This document shows positions 1-8,058 of a stretch of DNA of 64,000 nt, one piece after another (positions within the stretch are counted from its first letter, which is position 1; every line of letters begins with the position of its first letter). Source of the DNA: Gemmatimonadota bacterium (GTDB lineage Bacteria; Latescibacterota; UBA2968; UBA8231); NCBI GenBank assembly GCA_009841115.1, contig VXML01000058.1, positions 186,001-250,000 on the forward strand, read 5' to 3'. The notes beneath the pieces were generated by a model. That model ran no database searches. It saw nothing but the letters and a program-made list of their open reading frames with translations, and was not told where the DNA came from. Both the position numbers and the translations under genes were made by a program.

Positions 1-2
1 AC

Positions 3-155
3 TACGACGGCGGCACGTACGAGGTCAACCAGCCAGCATGGGTGTCGGAATTGACCGAGGCGCAGCAGGCGGTACTCGAGCCGCCCTACATCTACCACCA
101 CCCCCTCATCGAACCGGACGGCGAAACCGTGGTCCGTCCACGCCGCGAGGATTAG
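3..155 (+). CDS. C-terminal fragment, possibly phytanoyl-CoA dioxygenase family
   Basis: The reading frame is open from the window edge and stops with TAG at 153-155, giving about 50 C-terminal residues. The peptide contains the stretch SELTEAQQAVLEPPY, which resembles the tail of many bacterial phytanoyl-CoA-dioxygenase-family proteins, where a leucine-rich segment is followed by EPPY. The iron-binding core lies outside the window, so the family call is an inference from this tail alone. Its stop codon overlaps by two bases the stop codon of the convergent PhyH gene on the other strand, so the two genes end tail to tail with no room for a terminator. Confidence 0.45.
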   Translation, partial: YDGGTYEVNQPAWVSELTEAQQAVLEPPYIYHHPLIEPDGETVVRPRRED

Positions 156-1024
156 CCTCGCCACGCCAAATTGATGCTCGTATACCCGTCCGTATAGCGG
201 CGCAAGTGCTCAGGTAGGTTGGCCAAAAACCACTGGCCTTCCTCGGGAATTTCCCAAGGAATCTCGATGCGGTGGTTGCGGTCGCGGAAGCCAATGGCGC
301 AAGAAAGGCGCGTCTCTTCAATGCGGTTGGGAAACGCGCCGTGATACGTGCGATGGGCGAAGACGATCATGTCGCCGCCATTGGTGAAGAGGGGGACGAG
401 GCCGGGGATGTCAAAGCCGTTGTACGCGCGTTCCTCCGTGCCCTCCGGGTAAAAGGAGCGCCGGTCAGTCGTCATGCTAAATCCCTCCGGCCCCTCCCAA
501 TCTTCGACGTGGGAATCCTCAATGACGCACAGGCCGCCGTGCTCGGGCCGCGACCCGGTCAGGTAGAACCACTTGCCCGACGGCCACAACCCGCGATTGA
601 GCACATCGCCCGAATTTTTGATCTCAGTCGAATAACCACACCAATCAGTATGCCACGTTACAGGGGCGGAACCGGTCCGGCGGATGATGGCAGCCGAACG
701 GTGGATCGTCAGTTCATCCGTGCCGATCAGGTGCCGGTGAATGTCCATGAAAGGCTCGTAGTCGATCAACTCCCAAGCGCCGGAACCGGACTCGATCCAA
801 GCGTGCCGCGTGCGGCTCTCACCCGACTGCAATGTCCGCTCCGGGTCCGTACCATCCCACACCGCCTGCTTGAGCTTGGCGACGATCTCCGACGGCAGCA
901 CGTCTTTGATTATCGCGAAACCGTGCGCCTCCAAGCACTCGTCCATCGCGTCGAGTTCGTCAGTGGCGAACTCATAGCGGTAGCCCAAATCCGGCTTCTC
1001 AATGTGCGAATAGTCTTCCATCAT
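152..1024 (-). CDS. Phytanoyl-CoA dioxygenase family protein (canonical HxD)
   Basis: This 290-residue protein is an Fe(II)/2-oxoglutarate-dependent oxygenase of the PhyH family, which hydroxylates small organic substrates in the cytoplasm; the substrate here is unknown. The iron triad is intact: H125-T-D127 in the motif WHTDW and a distal histidine at H228 (YHGAFPN), followed by an arginine-containing strand (RLSCAIGFRD) that would bind the oxoglutarate carboxylate. Two ATG codons stand in tandem (1024 and 1021); the strong Shine-Dalgarno TAAGGAGGGA lies only two bases before the first, so the second, five bases away, may be the real start. It lies 36 bases after the PQQ-type propeller gene and may be the last member of that operon. 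Confidence 0.88.
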   Translation of the reverse strand: MMEDYSHIEKPDLGYRYEFATDELDAMDECLEAHGFAIIKDVLPSEIVAKLKQAVWDGTDPERTLQSGESRTRHAWIESGSGAWELIDYEPFMDIHRHLIGTDELTIHRSAAIIRRTGSAPVTWHTDWCGYSTEIKNSGDVLNRGLWPSGKWFYLTGSRPEHGGLCVIEDSHVEDWEGPEGFSMTTDRRSFYPEGTEERAYNGFDIPGLVPLFTNGGDMIVFAHRTYHGAFPNRIEETRLSCAIGFRDRNHRIEIPWEIPEEGQWFLANLPEHLRRYTDGYTSINLAWRG

Positions 1025-1060
1025 TCCCTCCTTACGTAGAGGACGGTTTGAAACCGTCCC

Positions 1061-2587
1061 CTACATGGCACCGTCTGCCAGCGCCAACTCGTAGCAGGCG
1101 GCCTCGCTGTCCGTGCGCACCAACAGATAGGGTGTGGCAAGGGCCGGGGGATTCCAAGTTTTGCCATCAAAGGCCGTCATGCGCGCTAGTTCGACGTGGC
1201 GGTCGGGGCGGGCCTCAACCAGCACCACGTCGCCCGATTCGCTCATTATCAGCAGAATATCGTCTATCAGGATGAGCTGGCCGTGGCCATAGCGCCCGCG
1301 CTTCCAGCGGCGCTTGCCGTCTTGCGGGTCGAGGCAGACCAGCACCCCATCGTCGAGGCCATAGACAAAACCATCGCGATAGACCATGTTGGCAAATTTG
1401 GCCTTGAGCCGGGGGCTTTTCCAGATGATATCACTCGTCAAGTCGCCATCGGGCGCAGCATTCACTTGATACAGCTTGGCACCAATGCCGTAGCCACTGG
1501 AAACCAAAACCCGGTCCCCAGGCAAGGGCAGGGGGTTGGCAACGCATTCGACCTGATCCCAGGGCTGACGCCAAAGGGGAGCTCCGCTGTGCGGATCGTG
1601 CGCGACGACGCTGTAGCTGTTGAAAATCAGGATCTGCTCGCGTCCAGCCAAAGTAACCAGACGCGGCGAACTGAAGCCGGCCTTGTCCGTGCCCCCGCCC
1701 CAGACAAACGCGCCGGTTTGGCGGTGATAGGCCACTAGCGAGCGCTCATCCGGGCCTCCGGCACTGACCACGACCAAGCTGTCGAGGATCAACGGCGAAC
1801 AGCTAATGCCCCACATATGGGCCTTCGCCTGGTTGCTGGCGATAATGTCCCGCGACCAAACCAACTTTCCACTGTCCAACTCCAAACAGTTGAGGATGCC
1901 AGTAGCGCCGAGCGTGAAAACCCGGTCTCCAGCGATGGTGGGCGTAGCGCGCGGGCCGACGCCGGCTACGGCGGTCTCGTAGCGAGTCGAATCGGCGTGT
2001 TGCCAGAGCTTGCGGCCCGTGGCCAAATCGTAGCAGACGACCTGCTCTTCTGGGCCGTGTTGCTCCTGAGTTACAGCCCGGCCATCCACAATGGCAAACG
2101 AGGACCAACCTGCGCCGACAGGGCGACGCCAAACTTCGCGCGGCGGGTGCTCGGTCCAGTCGCGCTCGAGGTGGACGCCGCGCAGGCGGTTGTTGCGCTC
2201 GGGGCCGAGAAATTGCGGCCAATCGCGGGCGTCGAGCGCGGTGGCGTCCCCCCCTTCGACCGCGGTAGCTTCGCCCTCAGTACTCCAACGCCATTCGAGG
2301 ACCGGTACGAAGTCGCCGCTCATACCCTTAATGCGAAAAAGCCCGATACCAAGCGCAATGACGAGGACGGCACCACCGAAATAGCGCAGACGCCGTCCCC
2401 AGGCTAGACGCGACGCAAAGAGCAACCAGAGCAACGCGAAGAAAATGGCGAGCATGAAGATGGCCATAGTGCTCATCATCTGTCGCTGGCGATGGAGCGA
2501 TTCGGGCAACCAGATCCACAGAAGCACTAAGACGACGATGCCGCCGAGCAAGTAGAGGGGCCATAAGCGAGGACCAGTCGAAGACAT
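1061..2587 (-). CDS. Membrane-anchored PQQ-type beta-propeller protein
   Basis: Starting at the ATG at 2587 the protein has 508 residues. It opens with three hydrophobic segments (about residues 8-28, 41-59 and 68-85), then a linker, then from about residue 110 an outer-wall-aspartate/tryptophan-type beta-propeller of the PQQ or BamB-like class. The motif DWPQFLGPERNN and repeated blades such as LATGRKLWQ, DSGKLVW and QDGKRRWKRG show this. Such proteins in environmental bacteria are either quinoprotein-like dehydrogenase domains or scaffolds; I see no proof that a cofactor is bound. The ATG at 2587 lies five bases after the stop of the Gfo/Idh gene. A longer in-frame start at 2629 would overlap that gene by 37 bases and add a charged leader before the first helix, so I prefer 2587. 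Confidence 0.82.
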   Translation of the reverse strand: MSSTGPRLWPLYLLGGIVVLVLLWIWLPESLHRQRQMMSTMAIFMLAIFFALLWLLFASRLAWGRRLRYFGGAVLVIALGIGLFRIKGMSGDFVPVLEWRWSTEGEATAVEGGDATALDARDWPQFLGPERNNRLRGVHLERDWTEHPPREVWRRPVGAGWSSFAIVDGRAVTQEQHGPEEQVVCYDLATGRKLWQHADSTRYETAVAGVGPRATPTIAGDRVFTLGATGILNCLELDSGKLVWSRDIIASNQAKAHMWGISCSPLILDSLVVVSAGGPDERSLVAYHRQTGAFVWGGGTDKAGFSSPRLVTLAGREQILIFNSYSVVAHDPHSGAPLWRQPWDQVECVANPLPLPGDRVLVSSGYGIGAKLYQVNAAPDGDLTSDIIWKSPRLKAKFANMVYRDGFVYGLDDGVLVCLDPQDGKRRWKRGRYGHGQLILIDDILLIMSESGDVVLVEARPDRHVELARMTAFDGKTWNPPALATPYLLVRTDSEAACYELALADGAM

Positions 2588-2592
2588 AGGCA

Positions 2593-3666
2593 CTATACGC
2601 CGCCGGTGACGGTCGCCAAGCGGACCCAATCGCCGCTTGCGACCGAGCGGGCAATGGCGGCCATGGCCCGCATCGTTTGAGTTCCATCCTCCACATTGGC
2701 CCCCATCTGGGGCGCGCCGTGCAGGACGACGTCGGCAAAACCTTCGAGTTGCAGCCGATAAAAATGCGCGTCAGCCCCTAGCGGCCGGCGATACTGGCCA
2801 TCGCGCGTAGAGAAACACTCGACATCGCTGGATTTCAAAAACCACGGCAGGTACGTTTTGCCGACGACGCTGCCGTGCTCGCCGTAGATGTGAAAGCCCT
2901 CGTGGTAGTCCATGCGCACGGCGACCGTCAAGTCGAGATGTCCCTGACCGCCGTTGGCGAACTCCACTTCGACAAACCAAGAATACGCCCCGAACATCTC
3001 CTTGCACCGCCCGCGCACGGCCACGAGCGGACCGCCCAAAAAGCGGGCTAGGTCGATGAGATGCGAGCCGTGGGTCAGCATGAAGTAGCGCCGCTTGTCG
3101 CCCTTGGGATCGCCCGCTGGTTTGCGCGCCTGATCGCTATGCAGCGGCAGAGGCTGGAGGTTGTCAGTCATAGTGTAGCGATAGGTCGAATCGCAATACC
3201 AAGCCTTCAAGGCCAACAGCGACCCCATCTCCTCGCAGATAAACTGCCGGGCAAAAGCAATGCCGGGATCAAAGCGCTTCATGTGCCCGACTTGAAGCGT
3301 ACAGCCCGAATCGGCCACGGCCCGGCGCAAATCCTCGCACTCCTCCACGCTTACGCCCAGCGGCTTTTCCACAAAGACGTGTTTGCCAGCCGCCAGCGCC
3401 TGCAAGCTGAGCGGGACGTGGAACTGATCGGCCGTGGCGATGATGACCGCTTCCACCTGCGGGTCCGCGAGCATACCGGCAAAGTCGGCGTAGGTTTTCT
3501 CCGGCTGGTGAACGGCGGCCATGCGCTCGACCAAGTCCGGCGCTTGGTCGCACAGCGCATACAGGCGCGTATTGCGGGCCTTGATGCACGACTCAAAGTG
3601 GGCGAATTGAGCAATGGGGCCGCAGCCCAACACGCCGATGGACAGGATCTGGCTATCTTTGTTCAC
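2593..3666 (-). CDS. Gfo/Idh/MocA family NAD(P)-dependent oxidoreductase
   Basis: This 357-residue protein belongs to the glucose-fructose oxidoreductase/inositol dehydrogenase family, which oxidises or reduces hydroxyl groups on sugars and cyclitols. The N-terminal Rossmann fold carries the nucleotide motif GVLGCGPIAQ at about residues 12-21, and the family EKP motif (FVEKPLG), with the catalytic lysine, is near residue 100. The C-terminal alpha/beta domain includes THGSHLIDLARFLGG, where the usual histidine and aspartate of the active site are visible. The start codon is GTG and overlaps the stop of the RidA gene in a GTGA junction, so translation is probably coupled. The exact sugar substrate cannot be read from sequence. 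Confidence 0.9.
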   Translation of the reverse strand: MNKDSQILSIGVLGCGPIAQFAHFESCIKARNTRLYALCDQAPDLVERMAAVHQPEKTYADFAGMLADPQVEAVIIATADQFHVPLSLQALAAGKHVFVEKPLGVSVEECEDLRRAVADSGCTLQVGHMKRFDPGIAFARQFICEEMGSLLALKAWYCDSTYRYTMTDNLQPLPLHSDQARKPAGDPKGDKRRYFMLTHGSHLIDLARFLGGPLVAVRGRCKEMFGAYSWFVEVEFANGGQGHLDLTVAVRMDYHEGFHIYGEHGSVVGKTYLPWFLKSSDVECFSTRDGQYRRPLGADAHFYRLQLEGFADVVLHGAPQMGANVEDGTQTMRAMAAIARSVASGDWVRLATVTGGV

Positions 3667-4043
3667 GCGCTGGGCAAAATGGCGTACGCCTCGATCTCGA
3701 CGACCAAATGCGGCTTTAGCAGCGCGGCTATCACGATCAAAGTCGAAGCCGGCAAAATCTCGCCAAACACCTCGTGATGAGCGCGGGTGACGCCAGCGGC
3801 ATGGTCCACATCCGTAATGTACACGACCGTCCGCACCACATCTTCGAGGCTGGCACCGGTCTCGTCGAGCGCGTTGGCGATAATCTGCAACGCGCCCTTG
3901 GCCTGCTCGTAGGCATCGCCTTGGTCATGCGGCGGCTGGGCGCAGGTACCGGCGACGTGGACGTGACGGTCCATGCGCACGGCGCGCGAATAACCAAACT
4001 CCGCGCCAAATGGGCTGCTGGTCGGTATGTTTCTACGTTTCAT
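3663..4043 (-). CDS. RidA/YjgF/YER057c/UK114 family protein
   Basis: The 126-residue product has the size and pattern of RidA-family trimers, which hydrolyse reactive enamines and imines released by PLP enzymes or act in related deamination steps. The segments DVVRTVVYITDVDHAAGV and VVEIEAYAIL match the conserved strand-helix core, with E115 or so in the position usually held by the conserved glutamate. The arginine typical of active deaminases (position 105 in E. coli RidA) is not obvious, as the segment reads LPASTLIVIAALLKPHLVVEIEA, so this may be a non-RidA subfamily. The gene overlaps the ABC-F stop by four bases (ATGA) and the Gfo/Idh start by four (GTGA). Confidence 0.85.
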   Translation of the reverse strand: MKRRNIPTSSPFGAEFGYSRAVRMDRHVHVAGTCAQPPHDQGDAYEQAKGALQIIANALDETGASLEDVVRTVVYITDVDHAAGVTRAHHEVFGEILPASTLIVIAALLKPHLVVEIEAYAILPSA

Positions 4044-5965
4044 GGGTCTCCTTTATCCATAGTTTCCTCGACCTCCGCCCACTCTTCCAACAGGGCCGCC
4101 AATTCGCGCTCGACATCCGCGTGTTCGCATTCGAGGGCCTTGATCTGGTCGGGCGAGGTCTTTGCGTAATACGTTGGCTCGCAGCGCAGGGCGTCGATTT
4201 CCGCCAGCCGGGCTTCTGCTTTCTCGATGCGCGCTAGGCGTTTTTCTTGCTGGGCTGCGGTGCGGCGTTGCTTGTTTTTTCCCTTGCGGTTGGATCGCGG
4301 TTCTCGGGTCGGTGCCTCTTTTTTTCTTTTCGCTTGTCTGGCCTTGAGAATGACTTGATCCGCGTCGAGGTGGTCGTCGCCACAAAAGTGGACGTATTCC
4401 TCGTACGTGCCGCGAAAGTCGAGGATTTCTTCAGGTTTGATCTCGACGATGCGCGTGGCTAACTGGCTGATGAACCAGCGATCGTGCGAGACGATGAGCA
4501 GCGTACCCGGATAGTTCTTAAGCGCCTCGACTAATGCCTCGATCGACTCGAGGTCGAGGTGGTTGGTCGGCTCGTCTAAAACCAGCACATTGGGTTGGGC
4601 AATGGCCAGCCGGCAGAAGACGAGCCGCGCCGCCTCGCCACCCGACAGCGCCCCCAAGCGCTTCTTGCCGTCGTCGCCGGAAAAGAGCATCCGCCCCATC
4701 TGACTGCGCACAAAGCCGAGGCCCTGATCCTGACAGCACGCCCACACCCAATCCTCAGCCGTTTGGTTGTCAGGGCTGAGCTGTTCGCGGTGGTCTTGGG
4801 CAAAGTATCCGGGGTGGGCCTCGTACCCCCACTCGGCTTCACCGGCATCGGCGACCAACTCGCCCATCGCGATCTTGAGCAGCGTCGATTTGCCAATGCC
4901 ATTCGGCCCCATAATCGCCACGCGATCCCCCTTCTGCACGAGCAGATCGACCCCGTGCAGCACTTCGTTGTCGCCGAACGCCTTTTTGACGCCTTTGAGT
5001 GTGAGCACGTCGCGCCCGCTAGCGCGCCGCTGTTCAAAGCGAAAAACCGGATAGCGGCGCGAGCTGCGCGGCAGCTCGACCATCTCCTCTTCCCGCTTCT
5101 CGATCAGCCGCAGCTTGCTCTGGGCTTGCCGGGCCTTGGTCGCCTTGGCGCGGAAGCGGTCCACGAACTGCTGGTGATGGGCGATTTCGCGTTCGCGATT
5201 GGCAATTTCCTTTTCTCGCCGCGTGCGCTCGGCCTGCTTGGCTGCTAGGAAGGCCGTATAGTCGCCGCTATAGAGCTGGACCGTCTCGTAGTCAATGTCG
5301 AGGATAGAGGTGCTAATGTTGTCGAGGAAGCGGTGGTCGTGCGAAATGATCACCACCGGCCCGGCAAAGTCGCACAGGAAGGTCTCTAGCCAGCGGATCG
5401 AGAGGATGTCGAGGTGATTAGTCGGCTCGTCGAGCAGCAGCACATCTGGGGCACTGGCCAACACCTGCGCAAGCAAAACCCGCAGCTTGAAGCCGCCGGA
5501 CAGCGTTGAGAGCGGGTCGTCGTGAATGTGGGCTGGCAGCCCGAGGCCCTCCAAAATCGCGCCAGCGCGGGCTTGCGCGGTGTACCCATCGCAGTGGAGA
5601 AAGGTCTCTTCGAGCTGGGCGAACTTATCGGCGTCGAATTCCTTCTCGGACGCGGCGAGGAGCCGCTCCTTGGCAACCGTCACCTCCCACAGCGCCTCAT
5701 TGCCCATCAGCGCGACATTGAGAATCGACTCGTCCTCGTGGAGGAACTGATCCTGCTGCAAGACTCCCAAGCGCAGCCGCTGCGGTACCGTGATTGCGCC
5801 TTCGCTGGCTTCGATGTCGCCGGACAGCATATTGAGAAGCGTGGTCTTGCCGGACCCGTTAGCCCCCACCAAGCCGTAGCGCTCGCCAGCATTGAGTTGG
5901 AGCGACACCTTGGCGAAGAGGGTCTGCTCGCCGTAGAACTTGCCGATATTGGATAGCGTAATCAT
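4040..5965 (-). CDS. ABC-F family ATP-binding protein (Uup/YheS type)
   Basis: This soluble protein of about 641 residues has two ABC ATPase domains and no membrane part, as in ABC-F translation factors that act on the ribosome or in some cases protect it from antibiotics. Domain one has Walker A GANGSGKTT near residue 34, signature LSGGF and Walker B LLLDEPTNHLD. Domain two has GPNGIGKST, signature LSGGEAARL and LVLDEPTNHLD. Between them lies a charged linker, and the C-terminus is a lysine/arginine-rich stretch followed by a coiled coil, which fits Uup or YheS better than EttA. The ATG at 5965 is preferred to a TTG six bases earlier. The stop overlaps the RidA start. It heads a four- or five-gene minus-strand operon. 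Confidence 0.92.
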   Translation of the reverse strand: MITLSNIGKFYGEQTLFAKVSLQLNAGERYGLVGANGSGKTTLLNMLSGDIEASEGAITVPQRLRLGVLQQDQFLHEDESILNVALMGNEALWEVTVAKERLLAASEKEFDADKFAQLEETFLHCDGYTAQARAGAILEGLGLPAHIHDDPLSTLSGGFKLRVLLAQVLASAPDVLLLDEPTNHLDILSIRWLETFLCDFAGPVVIISHDHRFLDNISTSILDIDYETVQLYSGDYTAFLAAKQAERTRREKEIANREREIAHHQQFVDRFRAKATKARQAQSKLRLIEKREEEMVELPRSSRRYPVFRFEQRRASGRDVLTLKGVKKAFGDNEVLHGVDLLVQKGDRVAIMGPNGIGKSTLLKIAMGELVADAGEAEWGYEAHPGYFAQDHREQLSPDNQTAEDWVWACCQDQGLGFVRSQMGRMLFSGDDGKKRLGALSGGEAARLVFCRLAIAQPNVLVLDEPTNHLDLESIEALVEALKNYPGTLLIVSHDRWFISQLATRIVEIKPEEILDFRGTYEEYVHFCGDDHLDADQVILKARQAKRKKEAPTREPRSNRKGKNKQRRTAAQQEKRLARIEKAEARLAEIDALRCEPTYYAKTSPDQIKALECEHADVERELAALLEEWAEVEETMDKGDP

Positions 5966-5990
5966 GAGCAATAATTACGGAAAATTGGCG

Positions 5991-5996
5991 ATTATA
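5991..5996 (-). promoter_or_regulatory. Candidate -10 box for the ABC-F operon
   Basis: On the minus strand this hexamer reads TATAAT, a perfect sigma-70 -10 element. It would place the transcription start about 20 bases before the ABC-F ATG at 5965. I find no good -35 hexamer at 16-18 bases upstream, so the call rests on the -10 alone. Confidence 0.35.
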
Positions 5997-6058
5997 GGCT
6001 ACTCTGCTGCTCGCTAATTTACCATCTTCTCAGCCTACCTTTCTCCAAAGGAGCCCCC

Positions 6059-6847
6059 ATGAACACAGACGACAAATACCTCTTTGACCTGACGGGCTAT
6101 TTGGTCCTCAAAGACGTGCTGACCGCCGAGGAGGTAGCCCAGCTCAACGCCGGCATCGACCGCCACCGAGACCTTATGAGCGAGATCGACCGCCCGCTGT
6201 CCGGCGACTCGAAGACGATGCAAGGCACCTCGCGACGCAAGGATTTAGGCGGCATGTTAGCCTGGGATCGGCCCTATTGCGAGCCGTTTCGCAAGCTCCT
6301 AGTACACCCTCGTATCAAGTCCTATCTCGAAGAAATCTTGGGGCGCGGATACCGCCTCGACCACGGGCCGGGGCTGATCGCCATGGACGCGGGCTGCGAG
6401 GGCGGGCTTTTGCACGGCGGCGGGGTGGAACGCAAGGACATCTCCGAAGTGTACTTCTTTAAAAACGACCGCATCTTCACCGGGCTGACCGTAGTCGAGT
6501 ATCTGCTGGCCGACGAGGGACCGGGCGATGGGGGCGTGGCGGTGATACCGGGTAGCCACAAGGCCAACCTCGCCTGTCCACGGAGCATGATTAAGTGGGA
6601 AAAGCACCAAGAGCACGTGCTTGAAGTAAACGGCAAGGCCGGTGACGCGATCATCTTCACCGAGACCTTGACGCACGGCACACTGCCGTGGACGGCCGCA
6701 CACGAGCGGCGGGCCCTGCTGTACAAATTCAGCCCAGGCACCCTGTCCTATGGCTCAGGCGCGCACCAGACGGCGTATTCCGAGTACATCGAAGACATGA
6801 CCGAAGAGGAGCGGGCCGTAATGGAAGCGCCGCACATCCGCCGGTAA
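6059..6847 (+). CDS. PhyH-family protein with HxG instead of HxD
   Basis: The 262-residue protein has the full PhyH architecture: the N-terminal FDLTGYLVLKDVLT, the core GDGGVAVIPGSHK, the distal iron ligand H206 in THGTLPW and an RR pair at 217-218 for 2-oxoglutarate. At the place where the first iron-binding motif should be HxD it reads LLHGG, with H119-G-G121, so the carboxylate ligand is missing. In Fe/2-oxoglutarate halogenases the same Asp-to-Gly/Ala change opens a site for halide; this is known of that group and is only a possibility here. A second protein in the window, at 61327-62061, shares the change. The Shine-Dalgarno AAAGGAG precedes the ATG. It is the first gene of a plus-strand series. 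Confidence 0.85.
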   Translation: MNTDDKYLFDLTGYLVLKDVLTAEEVAQLNAGIDRHRDLMSEIDRPLSGDSKTMQGTSRRKDLGGMLAWDRPYCEPFRKLLVHPRIKSYLEEILGRGYRLDHGPGLIAMDAGCEGGLLHGGGVERKDISEVYFFKNDRIFTGLTVVEYLLADEGPGDGGVAVIPGSHKANLACPRSMIKWEKHQEHVLEVNGKAGDAIIFTETLTHGTLPWTAAHERRALLYKFSPGTLSYGSGAHQTAYSEYIEDMTEEERAVMEAPHIRR

Positions 6848-6880
6848 AGCGACACGAACAACCTAAAAGGAGTTTTTGCG

Positions 6881-7756
6881 ATGACTGACAACGTCAATGC
6901 AGATAGCGTTCCGAAATATTCTGACCTACTAAATCCCACACTTGCTGCGCTCCACGCGCTTGGGGGCAGTGCTTCCACTAGAGAAATCGTCAATCAAGTA
7001 ATTGAAGATATGGGACTGTCCACTGCTATCGTCCAAGTCCCTTACAAGCAAGGAACATCGCTAGAATACCGATTGGGTTGGGCGAGATCTTACCTCAAAA
7101 AGTACGGTTTGATTGATAATTCGGAGAGAAGCGTGTGGTCTCTTACTGCTAAAGGACGGGAGACACAATATGTTGACTCCAAGAAAGTTGTGGACTTTGT
7201 CCGTCAACAGAAGCAACCTCGCAAACAAGCCAAAAAGGAAGCCGCTCTAACCGAGAAAGTTCAAACCTCAGCCGAGGATTCTGCAGATGAAATCGCTTCT
7301 TGGCGCGAGGGTTTGCTCGACACCCTCCAGAACATTCCTCCCGACGCATTTGAACGCTTGTGCCAAAGGCTTTTGCGGGAATCGGGCTTTATCGAGGTTG
7401 AAGTAACGGGAAAATCGAGCGACGGCGGAATCGACGGACATGGAATAATCCGCCTCGCGGGGCTGATTAGCTTTCCCGTCCTGTTCCAGTGCAAGCGCTA
7501 CAGCGGCAGCGTTGGCGCAAGCATAGTCAGGGACTTTCGCGGCGCGATGGTAGGACGGGCGGAAAAGGGCCTTATCTTGACGACGGGCCGCTTCACAATA
7601 GAGGCACAGCGAGAAGCCACTCGGGACGGCGCGACGCCGATAGACTTGATTGACGGCGAATTGCTAATGGACAAAATGAAGGAACTCAAACTCGGCGTGT
7701 CTGCGAAAATGGTCGAGGTCGTAGAAGTAGACAGAGGCTGGTTCGCGTCGATTTAG
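6881..7756 (+). CDS. Mrr-type restriction endonuclease
   Basis: The 291-residue product combines an N-terminal winged-helix domain of the Mrr_N type (about residues 10-95) with a C-terminal PD-(D/E)xK nuclease domain (about 145-275). The catalytic signature is visible as GGIDGHG followed by FQCKRYSG, the D...QxK pattern of the Mrr family, which cleaves DNA with modified bases or foreign methylation. A lysine-rich linker joins the two. The base composition is clearly more AT-rich than its neighbours, and it sits between metabolic genes without a partner methylase, both of which suggest acquisition by transfer. AAAAGGAG stands ten bases before the ATG. Confidence 0.9.
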   Translation: MTDNVNADSVPKYSDLLNPTLAALHALGGSASTREIVNQVIEDMGLSTAIVQVPYKQGTSLEYRLGWARSYLKKYGLIDNSERSVWSLTAKGRETQYVDSKKVVDFVRQQKQPRKQAKKEAALTEKVQTSAEDSADEIASWREGLLDTLQNIPPDAFERLCQRLLRESGFIEVEVTGKSSDGGIDGHGIIRLAGLISFPVLFQCKRYSGSVGASIVRDFRGAMVGRAEKGLILTTGRFTIEAQREATRDGATPIDLIDGELLMDKMKELKLGVSAKMVEVVEVDRGWFASI

Positions 7757-7768
7757 CAAGCGCTTCGC

Positions 7769-8029
7769 ATGGAATTCAACATCAGAGTGCAGCCCAAGGC
7801 CGGACGCAACAGCGTCGAGATTGACGGCGACAAAATAACTGCGCGGGTAACAGCAACCCCAGAAGGCGGCAAAGCCAACGACGCGGTGGTGGCGCTGCTG
7901 GCGAAGCGGCTCAAGGTCGCCAAAGGCAGGGTACACATCGTGCGGGGGCACAAGGCGCGGAACAAGCGGCTGCACATTGAGGACATGACAGCAGACGAAG
8001 TCTTCGCCCGCCTATCGGAGTCGAAGTGA
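7769..8029 (+). CDS. DUF167/YggU family protein
   Basis: This 86-residue protein matches the DUF167 (YggU) family: the opening FNIRVQPKAGRNSV, the middle PEGGKANDAVVALLAKRL and the strand VHIVRGHKARNKRLHI. The family is small, widespread and of unknown function; structures show a compact alpha/beta fold. It begins 12 bases after the nuclease gene and ends 29 bases before the start of the M81 gene, so it is probably cotranscribed with them. I can add no function. Confidence 0.9.
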   Translation: MEFNIRVQPKAGRNSVEIDGDKITARVTATPEGGKANDAVVALLAKRLKVAKGRVHIVRGHKARNKRLHIEDMTADEVFARLSESK

Positions 8030-8058
8030 CAAAGGCAAAAAACGGAAAGGAGCAGCAG

